64,000 nt of DNA from Bradyrhizobium canariense (GTDB lineage Bacteria > Pseudomonadota > Alphaproteobacteria > Rhizobiales > Xanthobacteraceae). The first letter of the stretch is position 1, and every line of letters begins with the position of its first letter. Of the stretch, positions 61,889-64,000 are shown one piece after another. Under the pieces are notes generated by a model that did not search any database, had not been told where the DNA came from, and saw nothing but the letters and a program-made list of their open reading frames with translations. The stretch covers positions 186,001-250,000 of the forward strand of contig NZ_VSST01000044.1 of assembly GCF_019402665.1 (NCBI RefSeq). Reading direction: 5' to 3'. Both the position numbers and the translations under genes were made by a program.

Positions 61889-63130
61889 CTAGTTCGAGAG
61901 CTTGATGAAGCTCGGGAACTTGATGTCGACCTTGGCGACTTCCTTGGGCCAGACCGCGCTCTGCTTGCCGCCCTGCCACTGCAGCATCAGCCCGGTGATC
62001 AGGCCCTTGCCGTATTTGATCGAGTGCGTAAACGGATCGTCCTTGCCGTAGAACTGGACGCGGCCGATCGTACCTTCCCAGTCGGTCGTCTCAAGCGCGG
62101 CGACCAGCTTGTCGGCGTCGGTCGAGCCCGCGCGCTTCACCGCGTCGGCGATGTAGTAGACCTCGTCATAGGCGGTGTAGCCGGCATACGAGGGATAATT
62201 GCCGAACTTCTTCTTGAAGGCTTCGGCGAACGGCACCGATTTGGGCGTCACCGCGACGCCCGGGCCGGAGACGCCCTGGTAGAGCACGCCTTCGGCCGCC
62301 TGATTGGTGTCCTTGCCAAACGTCTCGTTGGTGGCCTGCGAGGCGATGCCGAACATCGGGATCGGCACCTGCTGGTTCTTCCACTGCACCGTCGGCTGCA
62401 CGCCGACATGGGAGATGCCGGTGATGATCACGTCGGGCTTGGAGCCTTCGATCTTGTTGAAGATCGGCGTGAAGTCGGTGGTATCGGGCGAGAAGCGGAT
62501 GTGGTCGAGCACCTTCAGCCCGATCTTGGGCAGGCATTCCTCGTAGCCGATGTCGAGCGGCTTGGTCCAGGCGGCGTCCTCGCTCATGATGACGGCGGTC
62601 TTCATGTGCATCTTGTCGACCAGCAGGTCCTTGGCGCCGTCGCAGACGGAAAGCGCCAGCGCGGCGGAGGTCAAATAGCCGTGGAAGGTGTACTTGTTCT
62701 TCTCGTAGTCGGCATGCACGCTCTTGCTGATTTCGTTGGAGGCTGCACCGGGCGTGACGAACGGCGTCTTCAGCCGCGAGGCCCAGGGCTCCAGTGCCAG
62801 CACGACTTCGCTGATGTAGCTGGCGATGACCGCGTTGACTTTGTCCTCGTTTACCGCGCGCTGGAATGCGCGGACCGAATCTGCCGAGGACGAGTGATTG
62901 TCGTAAGAGACGATCTCGATCTTGCGGCCGTCGACGCCGCCATTGGCGTTGATCTCGTCGGCGGCGAGCTGTGCCGCCTGAGGAATGGAGGCGCCGGCAA
63001 TCGCCTGCGCTTCCGCGATCACGCCGATCCTGATCGGGTCGGCCGCAAGTGCCGCGCCTGACGTCATCAACACAACGGCCGCGGCGGTACCGAGTGCTAT
63101 CCGCAACGCAACAGAGAGCGGTTTCTTCAT
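61889..63130 (-). CDS. Liv-type ABC substrate-binding protein
   Basis: A 413-residue receptor, first gene of the minus-strand operon. Signal peptide about residues 1-30 (TAAAVVLMTSGAALAAD), then PIRIGVIAEAQAIAGASIPQ. It is a near twin of the protein at 57217. Start at ATG 63130 behind GGGAGAGAACAAG; an in-frame upstream extension to 63232 was rejected because it precedes the signal peptide with poor sequence. Confidence 0.92.
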   Translation of the reverse strand: MKKPLSVALRIALGTAAAVVLMTSGAALAADPIRIGVIAEAQAIAGASIPQAAQLAADEINANGGVDGRKIEIVSYDNHSSSADSVRAFQRAVNEDKVNAVIASYISEVVLALEPWASRLKTPFVTPGAASNEISKSVHADYEKNKYTFHGYLTSAALALSVCDGAKDLLVDKMHMKTAVIMSEDAAWTKPLDIGYEECLPKIGLKVLDHIRFSPDTTDFTPIFNKIEGSKPDVIITGISHVGVQPTVQWKNQQVPIPMFGIASQATNETFGKDTNQAAEGVLYQGVSGPGVAVTPKSVPFAEAFKKKFGNYPSYAGYTAYDEVYYIADAVKRAGSTDADKLVAALETTDWEGTIGRVQFYGKDDPFTHSIKYGKGLITGLMLQWQGGKQSAVWPKEVAKVDIKFPSFIKLSN

Positions 63131-63380
63131 CTTGTTCTCTCCCTTAACAGGCCTCTTATGAGCCACTATGCCGCGACTATACCGGCGGAGACATTCTCGG
63201 CAAGTGAAACCGCGTCCAGGATTGTGAGGCACGGACTAAAGTCTAGCGCTGCGCAAATAGCGGGCAGGAAAGCTGCCGGACCCGTTTCACGCGCAGGCAT
63301 GCAGATTCCGTCGGTAGGCATGCGCAGCTATCGTGGGCGCACAGCAAGCCGATTGCTGAATGCGATGCCGTCGCGTCGGC

Positions 63381-64000
63381 TCAGCGCGCTTGCAGCAGCG
63401 ACGGATCGAGCGGCGCGAGGCGGGCCGGATCGAATGCTGAGATGTCGACGTTGCGTGTCGCACCCTCCGCGATCAGTTGCACCATGGCCTCGCCCGTGGC
63501 GGGCGCATTCAGGATGCCCCACACATTGTGCCCGGTCGCAACGTACAGACCTTCACTTTGCGGCACCTTGCCGATCAGCGGCAGGCCATCCTGTGTCACC
63601 GGCCGGAAGCAGGCTTGCCGCGCAATGATCCTCTCGGATCGGAACCGTGGCGACAGCCGCTCGGACATGGTTTGCAGGCGCGCGATCGCGTCGTGGTCCG
63701 GCGTCACGGCAGCCGGATCGAGCGGCAGCGGCGCGATGTCGGAGAGAGCGGTGATATGCGTGCTGCCGTCGGCGCGAGGAAAGACCTCGATCGATACGGC
63801 ACTGCCATTCTCTTCAGACTCCAGGAACAGCGCATCGGTCGGCGCATCCGTGCCGGTGTCGTACACGATGCTCGGGCTGCGCTGGCCGTAGACGGCGGGC
63901 AGGCTCATCCATTGCGCGGCGAGCAGCGACCATGGTCCCATCGCGATCACGATGGCGTCCGCCTCGACGATGCGGCCGTCGACCTCGACGCCTGTCGCGG
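63381..64000 (-). CDS. FAD-dependent amino acid oxidase/DAO-family protein, 5-prime end outside the window
   Basis: The C-terminal ~206 residues of an FAD oxidoreductase of the DAO family, running off the right edge. Visible sequence starts ATGVEVDGRIVEADAIVIAM and continues through CFRPVTQDGLPLIGKV and GLYVATGHNVWGILNAPATG, the usual C-terminal FAD-binding block (RPxTxDGxPxIG, then GHxxxG). Closest in style to glycine/D-amino acid or sarcosine oxidases. The codons before the GTG at 63950 continue in frame, so that GTG is not the start. Confidence 0.8.
   Translation of the reverse strand, partial: ATGVEVDGRIVEADAIVIAMGPWSLLAAQWMSLPAVYGQRSPSIVYDTGTDAPTDALFLESEENGSAVSIEVFPRADGSTHITALSDIAPLPLDPAAVTPDHDAIARLQTMSERLSPRFRSERIIARQACFRPVTQDGLPLIGKVPQSEGLYVATGHNVWGILNAPATGEAMVQLIAEGATRNVDISAFDPARLAPLDPSLLQAR

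Noticed and set aside
1..64000. Search for tRNA, rRNA, integrase, transposase, CRISPR, toxin-antitoxin or phage genes
   Set aside because: None could be supported by eye. All long gaps hold only repeats, promoters or weak frames.

Overview
The window is about 64 kb of high-GC DNA from a soil or root-associated alphaproteobacterium. The most likely home is Bradyrhizobium or a close relative. That placement is an inference from the density of ABC solute importers, a MaeA-type malic enzyme, a glgC-glgA pair, very short hypothetical proteins of rhizobial style, and palindromic intergenic repeats of the rhizobial type. I see no rRNA, tRNA, CRISPR array, integrase or insertion sequence. It reads as ordinary chromosome rich in transport and catabolism genes.

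Layout. 0-4.3 kb: a DUF2336 protein, an SDR oxidoreductase followed by the wreck of a TetR regulator, and a membrane sulfatase/LtaS-type enzyme. 4.3-10.8 kb: an osmoprotectant importer (permease fused to binding protein, plus ATPase) divergent from a NitT/TauT-type importer that has a cupin gene on the other strand inside it, then a Nudix protein. 10.8-16.5 kb: a complete branched-chain amino-acid type importer (SBP-LivG-LivF-LivH-LivM) whose last gene overlaps a PPK2 polyphosphate kinase. 16.5-23.1 kb: repeat-rich spacers, an MscS-type channel, a Bug/TctC binding protein and a malic enzyme. 23.4-29.2 kb: a BlaI-M56 (BlaR1-like) regulatory pair followed by a DUF1800-DUF1501 pair. 29.5-31.1 kb: RlpA and small hypotheticals. 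31.1-37.3 kb: a monooxygenase-esterase fusion, a carboxylesterase homologue lacking its nucleophile, an extradiol-dioxygenase family protein and a SemiSWEET. 37.4-40.1 kb: glgC-glgA. 40.4-45.9 kb: a Gly/Tyr-rich secreted protein, two coupled tiny membrane proteins, a large winged-helix/ATPase/TPR regulator and a catalase-family protein. 45.9-52.6 kb: a sulfonate-type uptake and desulfonation cluster. 53-55.5 kb: a CmcJ/NvfI-family protein, a minimal RlpA and a Gfo/Idh/MocA oxidoreductase. 55.7-63.1 kb: a second Liv-type importer (SBP, SBP, fused LivG-LivF ATPase, LivM, LivH, SBP), all on the minus strand. The window ends inside a FAD-dependent amino-acid oxidase type gene.

The strongest new signals are regulatory. 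First, two sets of four direct repeats with an exact 11-bp period lie in front of the winged-helix regulator (41378-41418) and in front of the catalase gene (45812-45852). They share a 28-nt stretch with 21 matches, which argues that the regulator controls itself, the catalase and perhaps the tiny membrane proteins. Second, a 10-mer GTAGC(R)TTAC with dyad symmetry occurs in front of blaI (23396) and in front of the DUF1800-DUF1501 pair (26445), which would place that pair under BlaI/M56 control. Protein-level oddities include the ketone-oxygenase/esterase fusion and the serine-less carboxylesterase.
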